Notes: a model not told the origin generated them from the sequence alone. A stretch of DNA of 64,000 nucleotides from Amycolatopsis alba DSM 44262 (GCF_000384215.1 NZ_KB913032.1:9447605-9511604); one strand, 5' to 3'. Positions 34,045-48,274 are shown, counted from the stretch's first letter. A program made the numbers and translations.

Positions 34045-35934
34045 ATGAGCACCGCCCCGAACGTCCACCCCATCATCGCCGAAGTCACCGAACGCGTCGC
34101 CGCCCGCAGCGCCGAGACCCGCGCCGCGTACCTCGAGCGCGTCTCCGCCGCCCACGAAGAAGGGCCGGTGCGGCGCGGACTCGACTGCAGCAACCTCGCC
34201 CACGGCTTCGCCGCCATGGAAGGTGTCGACAAAGCGGCACTGCGCGCCTTGCGGGCGCCGGGCGTCGCGATCGTCTCGTCCTACAACGACATGCTTTCGG
34301 CGCACCAGCCGATGCAGGAGTACCCCGCGATGCTGAAGGGGTCGGTCCGCCAGGCGGGTGGCGTGGCCCAGTTCGCCGGCGGCGTGCCCGCGATGTGCGA
34401 CGGGGTCACGCAGGGCCGCCCTGGGATGGAGCTGTCGCTGTTCAGCCGCGAGGTGATCGCGATGTCGACCGCGATCGCGCTCTCCCACGACATGTTCGAC
34501 GCGGCGCTGCTGCTCGGCGTCTGCGACAAGATCGTGCCCGGCCTGCTGATCGGGTCGCTGTCGTTCGGGCATCTCCCGGCGATCCTCGTGCCCGCGGGGC
34601 CGATGAACTCGGGCCTGCCGAACAAGGAGAAGGCGCGTGTGCGCCAGCTTTACGCCGAGGGCAAGGCGACCCGCGAAGACTTGCTCGACGCCGAAGCTGC
34701 TTCGTACCACTCGGCGGGAACGTGCACGTTCTACGGCACGGCCAACTCGAACCAGATGGTCGTCGAGGTGATGGGCCTGCACCTGCCGGGCGCCAGCTTC
34801 GTGCAGCCGAACTCGCCGCTGCGGCGTGTCCTCACCGAAGAGGCCGGGCGCCGCGTCGTGAAGCTCTCGCGCGGCGAGGAATACACCCCGGTCTCGCGGG
34901 TGATCGACGAGAAGGCCGTCGTCAACGGCGTCATCGCGCTGCTCGCCACGGGCGGTTCGACCAACCACACGATGCACCTCGTCGCGATCGCCGCGGCCGC
35001 GGGCATCCAGCTGACCTGGGACGACTTCTCGGACCTGTCGTCTGTGATCCCGCTGCTGGCCCGCGTGTACCCGAACGGCAGCGCGGACATCAACCACTTC
35101 CACGCCGCCGGGGGCATCCAGTTCCTGGTCGGCACCCTGCTCGACGCGGGCCTGCTGCACGAGGACGTCCAGACCGTCGCCGGACCGGGGCTGCACCGCT
35201 ACCAGCAGGAGCCGATCCTCTCCGAAGGCGAACTGGTCTGGCGGGACGTCCCGACGCGCAGCCTCGACGAGGACGTCCTCCGCCCGGCGTGGCGTCCCTT
35301 CGCCGCCGACGGCGGGCTGCGGATGGTCGCGGGCAACCTCGGCCGCGCGGTGATCAAGGTGTCCGCGGTGGCCCCGGAACACCGGATCGTCCAGGCCCCG
35401 GCACGGGTGTTCACCGACCAGCAGTCCTTCAAGGACGCTTTCGAGGCGGGCGAACTGGACCGCGACGTCGTCGTGGTCATCCGGCAGCAGGGCCCGCGGG
35501 CCAACGGGATGCCGGAACTGCACGGGCTCACCCCCGCGCTCGGGGTGCTGATGGACCGCGGGCACCAGGTGGCGTTGCTCACCGACGGCCGGATGTCCGG
35601 TGCGTCCGGCAAGATCCCGGCGGCGATCCAGGTGACCCCGGAAGCCGCCGCGGGCGGCCCGATCGCACGGATCGCCGACGGCGACGTCGTCCGCCTCGAC
35701 GCCAGGGCCGGGACGCTGGACGTCCTCGTGGGTGACGAAGAACTCGCCCGCCGTGAACTGGTGGACTCCCCGCCTTCGGAGGCATCCTGGACCGGCACCG
35801 GCCGGGAGCTGTTCGCGGCGCTGCGCCGCGCGGTCGGTCCCGCCGATCAGGGCGCGAGCGTGTTCGGACCGCTCACGCCGGAACACTTCGGCGCTCCGGC
35901 GCACACGTTGAACCCTGTGGAGGTAACCCAGTGA
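34045..35934 (+). CDS. edd: 6-phosphogluconate dehydratase
   Basis: A 629-residue Edd, an iron-sulfur dehydratase that makes 2-keto-3-deoxy-6-phosphogluconate from 6-phosphogluconate. The IlvD/Edd signatures are [18 protein letters not shown] (about 130-147) and the [16 protein letters not shown] segment, each with a cluster cysteine, plus [28 protein letters not shown] and the late [11 protein letters not shown] motif. I use ATG 34045; 15 codons further upstream are weaker. It overlaps eda by four bases, giving a complete Entner-Doudoroff pair. Confidence 0.95.
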   Translation: MSTAPNVHPIIAEVTERVAARSAETRAAYLERVSAAHEEGPVRRGLDCSNLAHGFAAMEGVDKAALRALRAPGVAIVSSYNDMLSAHQPMQEYPAMLKGSVRQAGGVAQFAGGVPAMCDGVTQGRPGMELSLFSREVIAMSTAIALSHDMFDAALLLGVCDKIVPGLLIGSLSFGHLPAILVPAGPMNSGLPNKEKARVRQLYAEGKATREDLLDAEAASYHSAGTCTFYGTANSNQMVVEVMGLHLPGASFVQPNSPLRRVLTEEAGRRVVKLSRGEEYTPVSRVIDEKAVVNGVIALLATGGSTNHTMHLVAIAAAAGIQLTWDDFSDLSSVIPLLARVYPNGSADINHFHAAGGIQFLVGTLLDAGLLHEDVQTVAGPGLHRYQQEPILSEGELVWRDVPTRSLDEDVLRPAWRPFAADGGLRMVAGNLGRAVIKVSAVAPEHRIVQAPARVFTDQQSFKDAFEAGELDRDVVVVIRQQGPRANGMPELHGLTPALGVLMDRGHQVALLTDGRMSGASGKIPAAIQVTPEAAAGGPIARIADGDVVRLDARAGTLDVLVGDEELARRELVDSPPSEASWTGTGRELFAALRRAVGPADQGASVFGPLTPEHFGAPAHTLNPVEVTQ

Positions 35935-36551
35935 CCACCGGCGCCGACCTGCTCGGCCTGTCCCCCGTGATGCCCGTCGTCGTGCTCGACGACGCCGCCG
36001 ACGCGGTGCCCACCGCGCGGGCGCTGCTCGCGGGCGGGATCGGCGTGATCGAGCTGACCCTGCGCACCCCGGCGGCGCTCGCCTCCATCGAACGGATCGC
36101 CGCGGAGGTCCCGGAGATCGTGATCGGCGCCGGGACCGTCACCGCGCCCGAGCACGCCAAGCAGGCCGCCGACGCCGGCGCGAAGTTCCTGGTCACGCCG
36201 GGCTGCACCGACTCGGTGCTGGACGCCGCGTTCGACACCGGCCTGCCGTTCCTGCCGGGTGCGAGCACGGTGTCCGAGGCGATGCGGCTGGCCGAACGCG
36301 GACTGACCGCCCTCAAGTTCTTCCCCGCCGAGGCCAGCGGCGGCGTCGCGTACCTGAAGTCGATCGGCGGACCGCTGCCGGGGCTGCGCTTCTGCCCGAC
36401 CGGCGGGATCACCGTGAAGACCGCGCCGGACTACCTCGCACTGTCCAATGTGGGCTGCATCGGCGGTTCGTGGCTGACGCCGAAGGACGCTTTGGCGGCC
36501 AAGGACTTCGGGAAGATCGAGGCCTTCGCGGCCGAAGCTTCCAAGCTCTGA
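35931..36551 (+). CDS. eda: 2-keto-3-deoxy-6-phosphogluconate aldolase
   Basis: A 206-residue class I aldolase that splits KDPG into pyruvate and glyceraldehyde-3-phosphate. Glu41 (IELTLRTP) and the Schiff-base Lys129 (ALKFFPAE) are in place, with GAGTVT and [12 protein letters not shown] phosphate loops. It starts with GTG overlapping edd (GTGA). Together with edd this gives the strain a full lower Entner-Doudoroff branch; glucose-6-phosphate dehydrogenase must be encoded elsewhere. Confidence 0.95.
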   Translation: MTTGADLLGLSPVMPVVVLDDAADAVPTARALLAGGIGVIELTLRTPAALASIERIAAEVPEIVIGAGTVTAPEHAKQAADAGAKFLVTPGCTDSVLDAAFDTGLPFLPGASTVSEAMRLAERGLTALKFFPAEASGGVAYLKSIGGPLPGLRFCPTGGITVKTAPDYLALSNVGCIGGSWLTPKDALAAKDFGKIEAFAAEASKL

Positions 36552-36559
36552 TCCTTCTC

Positions 36560-36591
36560 GTGAAGGCCACCTTCGCGAAGGTGGCCTTCAC
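36560..36591. terminator. Perfect 32-base palindrome between eda and a GNAT gene
   Basis: GTGAAGGCCACCTTCG followed by its exact inverse. It starts eight bases after the eda stop and ends four bases before the stop of the convergent GNAT gene, so it can end both transcripts. Confidence 0.8.
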
Positions 36592-36595
36592 AGTT

Positions 36596-37033
36596 TCAGA
36601 GCGGGAGCTGGTACTGGATGAACCCTCGGTTGACCGCGACCCGGTCGTACAGGCGGCGCGCGGTGACGTTGGATTCCTTGGTGTGCCAGTAAACGCGCTC
36701 GTAGCCTCGGTCACGCGCCCAGTCGGCGACTGCCTCGATCAGCGCCCGCGCGACCCCCTTGCCGCGGGCTTCCGGCGCGGTGAACAGGTCTTGCAGGTAG
36801 CAGACGTCGGTGAGCGCGGAAGTGCTGGGATGCACCAGGAAATGCACGATCCCGGCGAGTGTGCCGTCCACATGGGCTCCGAACGCGTGCATCCGCTCCC
36901 CCGTGCGGAATTCGCGCCAGGCGCGGTCGTAGACCTCTTGGGGCGCAATACGTTCGTAAAAGGCAATGTACGCGCGGAACAGGTTCTCCCAGGCTTCGCG
37001 GTCTTCGGTCTTCAGTGGCTCGATGGTGATCAT
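36596..37033 (-). CDS. GNAT N-acetyltransferase
   Basis: A 145-residue acetyl-CoA-dependent N-acetyltransferase. The acetyl-CoA motif A reads DLFTAPEARGKGVARALIEAVADWA (about 82-106) and the fold ends GYERVYWHTKESNVTARRLYDRV. The Tyr in ARRLYD is the usual general acid. The start is taken at 37033, the Met before ITIEPLKTED. The substrate is unknown. Convergent with eda. Confidence 0.85.
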   Translation of the reverse strand: MITIEPLKTEDREAWENLFRAYIAFYERIAPQEVYDRAWREFRTGERMHAFGAHVDGTLAGIVHFLVHPSTSALTDVCYLQDLFTAPEARGKGVARALIEAVADWARDRGYERVYWHTKESNVTARRLYDRVAVNRGFIQYQLPL

Positions 37034-37118
37034 GTGGTCCTCCCGGTGATCACCCGAGCCTAAGGTTCCGCCGCCGTCTCGCGAGTGGCCACTCACGCGG
37101 TAAAACGGGCTGCCACTC

Positions 37119-37559
37119 TCAGCTGACGGCCTGTTTCACCAGAGCGGCGACGCGCTTCTTCACCGCAGGAGTGGCGTCGGTCAGCGCGAAGGCTGTCGCC
37201 CACATCGCGCCGTCGTCCAGCTGGGCGGCCTCGTTGAAGCCGAGTGTCGCGTACCGCGTCTTGAACTTGGCCGACGCCTGGAAGAAGCAGACGATCTTGC
37301 CGTCCAGCGCGTAAGCGGGCTGGCCGTACCAGAGTTTCGGCGCGAGCATCGGGGCGTTCGCCGTCACGACGGAGTGGACCAGTTCGGCCAGCACCCGGTC
37401 CTCGCCGGTCATCTCGGCGATCTTCGCGACCACGTCCTGCTCCGCCGCCGCTGCCTTGTCCGCGGTCGAAGCGCGGCGCGCGGCCTTCTTCATGTCCTGG
37501 GCGTGTTCCTTCATCGCGGCCTTCTCTTCGGCCGTGAATCCTTCGTACGTGGTGGTCAT
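37119..37559 (-). CDS. DUF1801 (YdhG-like) protein
   Basis: A 146-residue protein. An N-terminal helical part rich in Lys/Glu/Ala (1-45) precedes a DUF1801/YdhG-like domain (about 50-145) with APKLWYGQPAYALDGKIVCFFQASAKFKTRYATLGFNE split across its usual strands. Some homologues act as iron chaperones; this role is not established here. It follows the VOC gene by 50 bases on the same strand. Confidence 0.78.
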   Translation of the reverse strand: MTTTYEGFTAEEKAAMKEHAQDMKKAARRASTADKAAAAEQDVVAKIAEMTGEDRVLAELVHSVVTANAPMLAPKLWYGQPAYALDGKIVCFFQASAKFKTRYATLGFNEAAQLDDGAMWATAFALTDATPAVKKRVAALVKQAVS

Positions 37560-37609
37560 GGCGGTGTCTCCGAGGTAGGCGGCGAGCGGGGGCATCCGGA
37601 AGTGGCACA

Positions 37610-38233
37610 TCAGGACTGGGCGGCGAGGGTGGCGGTCTCCCAGGCGAACCCGTCCGGGTCGGTGTACGGGGCGGCGCCGCAGATCGCGATCCGGTGCGAG
37701 CCGGTGCCCTCCGGGGACACGCCGGCGTCCTTGGCCAGGGCCTTGCGCCGGTACAGCGCCAGCTTGACCGGGTCCGACCCGGACTCGAACTCGACGTACA
37801 TGCGGCCGAAGCTCTTCCCGACGGTGAGACCGTGCTCGACGTAGAACTTCTTGCTCGCGGCCACGTCGGCGACGCCCAGCAGCAGCACGATGTCGTCGAT
37901 CTCGCGAGTGGCCGGGCCGGTGTTCTTCTTCGCCGAGGTGGCGATCTTCCAGATCGCGCCGTCCGGGGCCTGGACGGTGCCGCCGTAACCCCACATCGAT
38001 TTCGCGGCGGGCTTGATCACGGTCGCACCGGCGGCGATGGCGGCGTCGACGAGCGCGTCGACGTTGGCGGGCTGGGAAACCGTGAGGGAGAGGGTGTAGC
38101 CGCGGAAGCCGGTGGAGGGCTCCTGCGAAGCACGCAGACGCAGCTGGTTGTCGAGCCCGAAGGCGGTGGAGTAGAAGCGTCCGGCGGCCTCGGTGTCGGC
38201 CACTTCGAGGGTGATGGCGTCGATGAAGTTCAT
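37610..38233 (-). CDS. Two-domain VOC (glyoxalase-like) protein
   Basis: A 207-residue protein with two VOC repeats (about 1-105 and 112-204): ITLEVADTEAAGRFYSTAFGL and IVLLLGVADVAASKKFYVEHGL begin the halves, with GGTVQAPDGAIWKIAT and YTDPDGFAWETATL closing them. Such proteins bind small molecules or act as glyoxalase/dioxygenase-type enzymes; metal ligands are not clear. The Met at 38233 is used because the preceding codons are low-complexity. Same-strand pair with the DUF1801 gene. Confidence 0.8.
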   Translation of the reverse strand: MNFIDAITLEVADTEAAGRFYSTAFGLDNQLRLRASQEPSTGFRGYTLSLTVSQPANVDALVDAAIAAGATVIKPAAKSMWGYGGTVQAPDGAIWKIATSAKKNTGPATREIDDIVLLLGVADVAASKKFYVEHGLTVGKSFGRMYVEFESGSDPVKLALYRRKALAKDAGVSPEGTGSHRIAICGAAPYTDPDGFAWETATLAAQS

Positions 38234-38360
38234 GCCGGTAACGCTATTTCCGGGCGGGCCTTCGGTGCTTCTTGATTCCTGATCGTTCGCATCGGCGCTG
38301 GTCAGAGCCTCGGCTTGGTGGGCCGAGCCAGTTCTTTCGCGTGACTGAGTGGACGTCACA

Positions 38361-38450
38361 TGTGATCAGACGGACGACACGCTCGCGACCAGGTCTCACC
38401 GCGAGTCGTCCATCCAGTCACGTGTGTCGTCCGACCTTCGGTACCTAAGC
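38361..38450. repeat. Dispersed GGACGACAC repeat, copy 2
   Basis: Begins with the same 21 bases as 10456-10476, keeps GAGTCGTCCA and GTGTCGTCC in the right half and ends GGTACCTAAG. The copy is shortened in the middle. It lies in the 407-base gap between the VOC gene and recX. Confidence 0.7.
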
Positions 38451-38467
38451 CAAGCGTGGCTTCAGGC

Positions 38468-38524
38468 GTGTCGCGAAAGCCACTTTCGCGACGTCTGGTG
38501 TCCCGAAAGTGGCTTTCGCGACAC
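38468..38524. repeat. GAAAG-CCA-CTTTC hairpin repeat
   Basis: A 25-base-pair stem with one mismatch (38468-38492 with 38500-38524, loop gtctggt), 18 bases after the dispersed repeat copy. Confidence 0.75.
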
Positions 38525-38582
38525 CGTCTGGCGATCTGCCGCCGGTTCTACGCCCAGCTGCCGTGCCCCTTGAGAACGCAAA

Positions 38583-38617
38583 CACCGGCCGTCGGGCAGG
38601 TGCCCGCTCGGCCGGTG
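38583..38617 (-). terminator. Branched hairpin after recX
   Basis: CACCGGCCG/CGGCCGGTG (38583-38591 with 38609-38617) enclosing GGGCA/TGCCC, ending 24 bases before the recX stop codon at 38641. Likely terminator of the recA-recX transcript. Confidence 0.6.
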
Positions 38618-38640
38618 AGCAGTTCGCGTGAAGGGGAAGC

Positions 38641-39183
38641 TCAGTCGAGGGTGGCGTCGTCCAGGAGGGCCGATTCGGCACCGAACTCGCGGAGTTCTTC
38701 GCGGATCACGGTGTAGGCCAGCCCCTGGGGATAGCCCTTGCGGGCGAGGAAGCCCAGCAGGCGGCGGATCGCCGTCTGCTCGTCGACGTTGCCCAAGGAG
38801 CGCAGGCGCTTCCGTACCAGCTCTCGGGCGCGCTGCTCCTCTGCCTCTCGGTCCACCTCGTCGGCGGCCTGGACGGCGATATCCCCATCGATTCCTTTGC
38901 GTTTGAGTTCGGCCACGAGAGCGTTCCGCGCCAGCCCCATGTTGGCATGACGGGAACGAACCCACATCTCGGCGAACTCGGCGTCGTTGATGAGCCCTGC
39001 CTGGTCCAGCTTACCGAGCAGGGTCTCCGTCGTCTCTTCGTCGAAGCCCTTGCGCTTGAGGGCCTGACGCAGTTCATCCGTGGAACGCGGGCGCGCGGCC
39101 AGGAGATCGAAGCAGATCTCCTTGGCCTTCTTCCTCCGCTCGTCCGGCGGCAGGTCCGCCGGATCCACTTTGGGCGCACGCAT
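38641..39183 (-). CDS. recX: Regulatory protein RecX
   Basis: A 180-residue RecX, which caps and inhibits RecA filaments. It has the three-helix repeats typical of the family: CFDLLAARPRSTDELRQALKRKGF, LDQAGLINDAEFAEMWVRSRH and ELKRKGIDGDIAVQAADEV, then RRLLGFLARKGYPQGLAYTVIRE. It lies 62 bases after recA on the same strand and is probably expressed from the same SOS-controlled promoter. Confidence 0.95.
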   Translation of the reverse strand: MRAPKVDPADLPPDERRKKAKEICFDLLAARPRSTDELRQALKRKGFDEETTETLLGKLDQAGLINDAEFAEMWVRSRHANMGLARNALVAELKRKGIDGDIAVQAADEVDREAEEQRARELVRKRLRSLGNVDEQTAIRRLLGFLARKGYPQGLAYTVIREELREFGAESALLDDATLD

Positions 39184-39245
39184 TCAGCTATCACTCCAGT
39201 CGAAACGATCGATCGGCGACTTCACCCCTGGCGGGGCGCTGGAAC

Positions 39246-40286
39246 TCAGAAGTCGACCGGCGCGGGGGCGGCTTCGGCGTCGACGACGGCGCCGATACCG
39301 AGCTTCTCCTTGATGCGCTTCTCGATCTCGTTGGCGATGTCCGGGTTGTCCAGCAGGAACTTGCGGGCGTTTTCCTTACCCTGGCCCAGCTGGTCGCCCT
39401 CGTAGGTGTACCAGGCGCCCGACTTGCGCAGGATGCCCTGGTCGACACCCATGTCGATCAGCGAGCCCTCGCGGGAGACACCCTTGCCGTAGAGGATGTC
39501 GAACTCGGCCTGCTTGAAGGGCGGCGCGACCTTGTTCTTCACGACCTTGACACGGGTGCGGTTACCGACGGGCTCGCCGCCGTCCTTCAGCGTCTCGATC
39601 CGGCGGACGTCCAGGCGGACCGACGCGTAGAACTTCAGCGCCTTACCACCGGTCGTGGTCTCCGGGGAACCGAACATGACGCCGATCTTCTCGCGCAGCT
39701 GGTTGATGAAGATCGCGGTGGTGCCGGAGTTGTTCATCGCACCGGTCATCTTCCGCAGCGCCTGGCTCATCAGCCGGGCCTGCAGACCGACGTGGTTGTC
39801 ACCCATCTCGCCCTCGATCTCGGCGCGCGGCACGAGCGCGGCGACCGAGTCGATGACCAGGATGTCGAGCGCGCCGGAGCGGATCAGCATGTCCGCGATC
39901 TCAAGCGCCTGCTCACCGGTGTCCGGCTGGGAGACCAGCAGCGCGTCGGTGTCGACGCCCAGCTTCTTGGCGTACTCCGGGTCCAGCGCGTGCTCCGCGT
40001 CGATGAACGCGGCGATGCCGCCGTTCTTCTGCGCGTTGGCGACCGCGTGCAGCGCGACGGTGGTCTTACCGGAGGATTCCGGACCGTAGATCTCGATGAC
40101 CCGGCCTCGGGGCAGGCCGCCGATCCCGAGCGCGACGTCGAGCGCGATGGCACCGGTGGGGATGACGGCGATCGGGGCACGGCCCTCTTCGCCGAGGCGC
40201 ATGACCGAGCCCTTGCCGTACTGCTTGTCGATCTGGGCCAGTGCCAGTTCGAGCGCCTTGTCCTTGTCGGGTGCTGCTGGTGCCAT
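39246..40286 (-). CDS. recA: Recombinase RecA
   Basis: A 346-residue RecA, the strand-exchange ATPase and LexA co-protease. Walker A is GPESSGKT (68-75), Walker B ends in LVIDSVAAL, and loop L1/L2 regions carry [24 protein letters not shown] and [22 protein letters not shown] (in pieces). There is no intein, unlike some mycobacterial RecA. ATG 40286 is chosen, with GAGG eight bases upstream, over a GTG three codons earlier. An SOS box lies about 140 bases upstream. Confidence 0.97.
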   Translation of the reverse strand: MAPAAPDKDKALELALAQIDKQYGKGSVMRLGEEGRAPIAVIPTGAIALDVALGIGGLPRGRVIEIYGPESSGKTTVALHAVANAQKNGGIAAFIDAEHALDPEYAKKLGVDTDALLVSQPDTGEQALEIADMLIRSGALDILVIDSVAALVPRAEIEGEMGDNHVGLQARLMSQALRKMTGAMNNSGTTAIFINQLREKIGVMFGSPETTTGGKALKFYASVRLDVRRIETLKDGGEPVGNRTRVKVVKNKVAPPFKQAEFDILYGKGVSREGSLIDMGVDQGILRKSGAWYTYEGDQLGQGKENARKFLLDNPDIANEIEKRIKEKLGIGAVVDAEAAPAPVDF

Positions 40287-40408
40287 GGAGTCCACCTCGT
40301 TGGTTGAGCCGGTAGGGCTTGTTCAGTTCTGAGCTGTCGGGTCCGACGCTACGGGCGACCACCGACAATTCCAGGCCTCGCGCCCAAGCTGTGGATCGCT
40401 GACCCCGT

Positions 40409-40417
40409 TGTGGACAA
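40409..40417 (+). promoter_or_regulatory. DnaA-box-like sequence upstream of recA
   Basis: TGTGGACAA, the same exact DnaA-box complement seen before nrdR, with a second TGTGGATCG at 40390-40398, also repeated from the nrdR region. Confidence 0.4.
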
Positions 40418-40425
40418 CACCATAG

Positions 40426-40441
40426 ACGAACGTGTGTTCGA
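40426..40441. promoter_or_regulatory. LexA (SOS) box of recA
   Basis: ACGAACGTGTGTTCGA differs from TCGAAC-N4-GTTCGA only at the first base. It lies between the DUF3046 gene and recA. Confidence 0.85.
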
Positions 40442-40491
40442 GGCCGTGGCCGACACGCCGTCACGCTAGGGTGCTCGCCCTCATCCCGAGG

Positions 40492-40686
40492 TCAGCGCCG
40501 CTCCGGCGGGATCTCGAAGGCGTCGCAGACCGCTCGCCAGACGTCCTTGGCCGAGGTTCCCGCGTCGAGGGCCTGTTCGACGGTCCGGCCCCCGAGTTCG
40601 CCGAAACTGTGATCCCTGGACAGGGTTTCCGCACGTCCAGGACCGAACTCGTCGGCCATCAGCCGCCGGAAAACCGTGATACGCAT
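40492..40686 (-). CDS. DUF3046 protein
   Basis: A 64-residue cytosolic protein that matches the DUF3046 family by RLMADEFGPGRAETLSRDHSFGELGGRTVEQALDAG in pieces and WRAVCDAFEIPPERR. The family is encoded immediately upstream of recA across actinobacteria (Rv2738c position). Function unknown. An intervening SOS box suggests that recA has its own promoter downstream of it. Confidence 0.88.
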   Translation of the reverse strand: MRITVFRRLMADEFGPGRAETLSRDHSFGELGGRTVEQALDAGTSAKDVWRAVCDAFEIPPERR

Positions 40687-40720
40687 CGAGCGGAGTCTAG
40701 CCCTGCCTCCGGCTCGAAAC

Positions 40721-40770
40721 GCGTGAAGGCCCCCTTCCCGCAGCTGAGCCGTGGGAAGGGGCTTTCACGC
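40721..40770. repeat. GAAGG-CCC-CCTTC hairpin repeat
   Basis: Arms 40721-40739 and 40753-40770 pair with one bulge; loop 13 bases. First of three family members in the 337-base gap between the Hsp70-like and DUF3046 genes. Confidence 0.7.
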
Positions 40771-40833
40771 GCGGTTGGAGGGATAAGGCAAAGGTGGCGT
40801 GCTCAGTCACTCGCCCGCACGCCGACCTCGGGT

Positions 40834-40886
40834 GTCGCGAAAGCCACTTCCGCAACGTTGAAGGTTGCGAAAGGGGCTTTCTCAAC
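40834..40886. repeat. Decayed GAAAG-CCN-CTTTC hairpin repeat
   Basis: Arms around 40834-40856 and 40864-40886 still pair over most positions but carry several mismatches; loop gttgaag is the same as in the copy at 29817. Confidence 0.6.
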
Positions 40887-40927
40887 GCTTCCGGGACTCC
40901 GCCGCCCACGAGACCACAAGATCCGCG

Positions 40928-40974
40928 GTGAAGGCCTCCTTCCCTACCCTGAAGGTAGTGAAGGAGGCCTTCAC
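40928..40974. repeat. GAAGG-CCT-CCTTC hairpin repeat
   Basis: A 21-base-pair stem with one mismatch (40928-40948 with 40954-40974, 5-base loop). Confidence 0.75.
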
Positions 40975-41023
40975 GGACTTGGCATCCGACAGGACCTTTG
41001 CCCTACCGCTCTATAAAACGGGA

Positions 41024-42934
41024 CTACTCGCCCGGCTGGACGCTCTTTTCGAAGTAATCGGCCAGTTCGCCCGGCGTCGGGGTCTGTCCTTCGGCCGGGA
41101 CCTGGTAGATGAAGCCGACCAGCGGCCGGTCGGTCACGGTGAACACCAGAACGGCGGCGTTCCGCCCGGCGGCCGAGGAGTACTGGCCTTCCAGGGCGTT
41201 GCCCGCCCACTTCGCCTCGGTGCGGTCCCCGCCCGCCGACTTGAGCAGCCCGTCGGTGTAGGCCTTGAGTTTCTCCGCCGAACCGCTCTGCAGGTAGGTC
41301 ACCTGGGTCCCGGCACGGCCCGGCGCGGAGCAGGTCGACGTCACGCCGAGGTCCTCCGCCGGTTTCGCCGGCCCGTTGCCCATCCCCGGCTTGCAGTCGC
41401 CGGTGTCGGCGATCTTCCCGGCGAGCTGGCGCAGGCAGCCGGTGAGGCCTTTGTCGTCGGCCGCGGCGGGTGTCTTGCACTCGTCTGCCGTGTAGGTGGT
41501 CGCCGACGAGGACGTCAGGAAGTACGTGAGTCCGGCGGCGATCAGCACGACGACGGCCACGATGGCGCCGATGACGAGCGGCTTCTTCTTGTTCGCCGTC
41601 GCCTTCTCACCGGCGGTCTGCCCGGCGAGGGAGTACGTCGGGAAGTTCGTCGGCGCGGGCTGCTGCACCTGCTGCGGGCCGCTGTTCGGATAACCCGACT
41701 GGGGGAAACCACCGGACTGGCCGGGGCCGCCTTGATAACCGGGGATCGACGCGACCTGCTGCTGCGGCGGCGCGTACGGGCCCGAAGCGCCGGGGCCGAC
41801 CTGATGCGCGCCCGTTCCCGCCGCGACCTGGCCTTCGACGCCCTGCGTCCGCGTGCTGATGCCGTCGGAGGCGACGTGCTGCGCGCCGAGGGCGACCGCG
41901 GTCTCTGGCTGGTCGAGGCTGCCGGGAACGACGCCGAGCTTCTCCGCGATCAGGCTGCCGACCAGCGGAAGCCTGCTCGAACCGCCGACGAGGTAGATAC
42001 CGGCGAGCCGGTCGGGGGTCATCCCGGCGGACCGGACCACCCGCGCCATCAGCTCGACACTGCGCAGCATCGACGGCCGCACGAGGGCTTCAAGTTCGCC
42101 TCGCGTGACGAGGACGTCCTCGAACGGCTCCGGCATCGGGACCTCGGTCTGCGGGTGCCGCGAAAGGGCTTCCTTCGCGGCCTTCACGTCCTCCTGCAGC
42201 GCGCGTCGCGTACGACGGTCCGGAGTGGACTCGGGCCGCAGAACCCGCTGCCAGCGCTGGGGATCCTTGTGCGAGACCTCACGGCCGACGTGCACCAGCA
42301 GCGCCTGGTCGACGTCGAGGCCACCGAGGTCGGGAAGGCCGTCTTCGGCGACGACGGTGAAGCCGCCGTTCGGGGTCGCGCCGACGATCGCGACGTCGAA
42401 GGTGCCGGCACCGAGGTCGTACACGGCGAGCGCCTGGCCGGGCGCGAGTGTCTTGCCGGGGAACGACGCGAAATGCGCCGCCGCGGCGACCGGCTCGGGG
42501 ACGAGCACCAGGTTGCCGCCCATCCCGGCGAGCCGGGCGGCGGACAGCAGCACGTTGCGGCGGGTCTGCCCCCACTGCGCGGGGTGGGTGAGCCGGACCT
42601 CGTCGGGCAGTTCGCCGCCGAGCTGACGGGTGGTCTCGTCGAGGACGCGGCGCAGGATCGCGGCCAGCACCTCGGTGACCGGGATGACGTCGGTGCCCAG
42701 CAGGAGCGTCTGTTCGTCGATGCGGCGCTTGGGGTTGGGCTCGAACCGGGTCGGGTCGAGCCGGGCCCGGCGCTCGGCGTCCCGGCCCACCATGATCGTG
42801 CCGTCCTCGGTGGCGAACACCGCGGACGGCATGTTGGCCGAACCGTCGACCTCGACCACCCGCGGCGGCCTCCCGTGCGCCGAAAGGACGGCCACGGTGT
42901 TGGACGTCCCGAGGTCCACCGACAGGATCCGCAC
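41024..42934 (-). CDS. Hsp70-like ATPase fused to a membrane anchor and extracellular domain
   Basis: A 636-residue protein. Residues 1-355 are an actin/Hsp70-type ATPase (VDLGTSNTVAVL phosphate 1, YDLGAGTFDVAI phosphate 2, GIYLVGGSSRLPLVG adenosine). There is no recognisable DnaK substrate-binding domain; instead a Gly/Pro/Gln-rich linker (about 380-455) leads to one membrane helix (about 470-492) and an extracytoplasmic domain with four cysteines (about 500-636, with paired cysteines near 503/517 and 530/554). A surface sensor or chaperone coupled to cytosolic ATP state is suggested. It starts with GTG at 42934 and is divergent from lhr. Confidence 0.82.
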   Translation of the reverse strand: MRILSVDLGTSNTVAVLSAHGRPPRVVEVDGSANMPSAVFATEDGTIMVGRDAERRARLDPTRFEPNPKRRIDEQTLLLGTDVIPVTEVLAAILRRVLDETTRQLGGELPDEVRLTHPAQWGQTRRNVLLSAARLAGMGGNLVLVPEPVAAAAHFASFPGKTLAPGQALAVYDLGAGTFDVAIVGATPNGGFTVVAEDGLPDLGGLDVDQALLVHVGREVSHKDPQRWQRVLRPESTPDRRTRRALQEDVKAAKEALSRHPQTEVPMPEPFEDVLVTRGELEALVRPSMLRSVELMARVVRSAGMTPDRLAGIYLVGGSSRLPLVGSLIAEKLGVVPGSLDQPETAVALGAQHVASDGISTRTQGVEGQVAAGTGAHQVGPGASGPYAPPQQQVASIPGYQGGPGQSGGFPQSGYPNSGPQQVQQPAPTNFPTYSLAGQTAGEKATANKKKPLVIGAIVAVVVLIAAGLTYFLTSSSATTYTADECKTPAAADDKGLTGCLRQLAGKIADTGDCKPGMGNGPAKPAEDLGVTSTCSAPGRAGTQVTYLQSGSAEKLKAYTDGLLKSAGGDRTEAKWAGNALEGQYSSAAGRNAAVLVFTVTDRPLVGFIYQVPAEGQTPTPGELADYFEKSVQPGE

Positions 42935-43095
42935 AGCTCATACCCCTTCAACAGACGAACGGCGGCCGCCCCAGTACCGATCCGGCCGCGCTGGGCGTGA
43001 TGCTCCCATGAGCGACGTCGCCGCACGTGCGGAACCCGCCGAACTCGTCCCGTGTCACAGGGCCCGGAGCGAAACTGTCGGTGGTCCGGCGCACT

Positions 43096-47718
<4,623 letters not shown>

Positions 47719-47755
47719 ACTCTTCGCTCAGGCCAGTGGATAAGGACGTTCGAAC

Positions 47756-48256
47756 ATGGTGATGCGCGACCTGCGCTACTTCGGGGATCCCGTGCTCAAG
47801 ACCGTATGCGATCCGGTCACGACCTTCGACAAGAGGATCGCGTCGCTGGTGACCGATCTGATGGACGGGGTGAAACCGGCCGGTCGCGCGGGTCTCGCCG
47901 CACCGCAGATCGGGGTCGGCCTGCGGGTGTTCAGCTACGACGTCGGCGGGCTGAGCGGGTACGTGATCAATCCGGAGATCGTCTCACTGTCCGAGGAGAC
48001 GCACGAGATCGGCGAAGGCTGCCTGTCCGTGCCGGAGCTGTGGTTCCCGGTCGTCCGCGCGAAGCACGCCGTGGTGCGCGGGGTCGACCTGCGCAACGAG
48101 CCCGTCGAGGTCGAAGGCACCGAGGTGCTCGCCCAATGCCTGCAGCACGAGATCGACCACCTTGACGGCAAGCTGTACCTGCAGCGCCTCACGCCCGAGC
48201 GCAAGAAGCGCGCGCTGGGCGAGGCCCGTGGCAAAGACTGGTTCTGGAACCGCTGA
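47756..48256 (+). CDS. def: Peptide deformylase
   Basis: A 166-residue deformylase that removes N-formyl groups from new proteins. Motif I is GRAGLAAPQ (43-51), motif II EGCLS (87-91, metal ligand Cys89) and motif III HEIDH (131-135, metal ligands His131 and His135, catalytic Glu132). The first Gly of the consensus motif I GxGLAAxQ is Arg here, a variant I associate with secondary actinobacterial deformylases. AAGGA precedes the ATG. It follows lhr by 37 bases. Confidence 0.94.
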   Translation: MVMRDLRYFGDPVLKTVCDPVTTFDKRIASLVTDLMDGVKPAGRAGLAAPQIGVGLRVFSYDVGGLSGYVINPEIVSLSEETHEIGEGCLSVPELWFPVVRAKHAVVRGVDLRNEPVEVEGTEVLAQCLQHEIDHLDGKLYLQRLTPERKKRALGEARGKDWFWNR

Positions 48257-48274
48257 CCCACCGCATTCAGCGGA

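Noticed and set aside
37083..37096. GAGTGGCCACTC palindrome before the GNAT gene as a member of the 10354 element
   Set aside because: Shares only the GAGTGGC core by chance-level length and lacks the longer terminal repeat.
39246..40286. Possible recA intein
   Set aside because: Inteins occur in some mycobacterial RecA proteins, but this RecA is a continuous 346 residues with all motifs at normal spacing.
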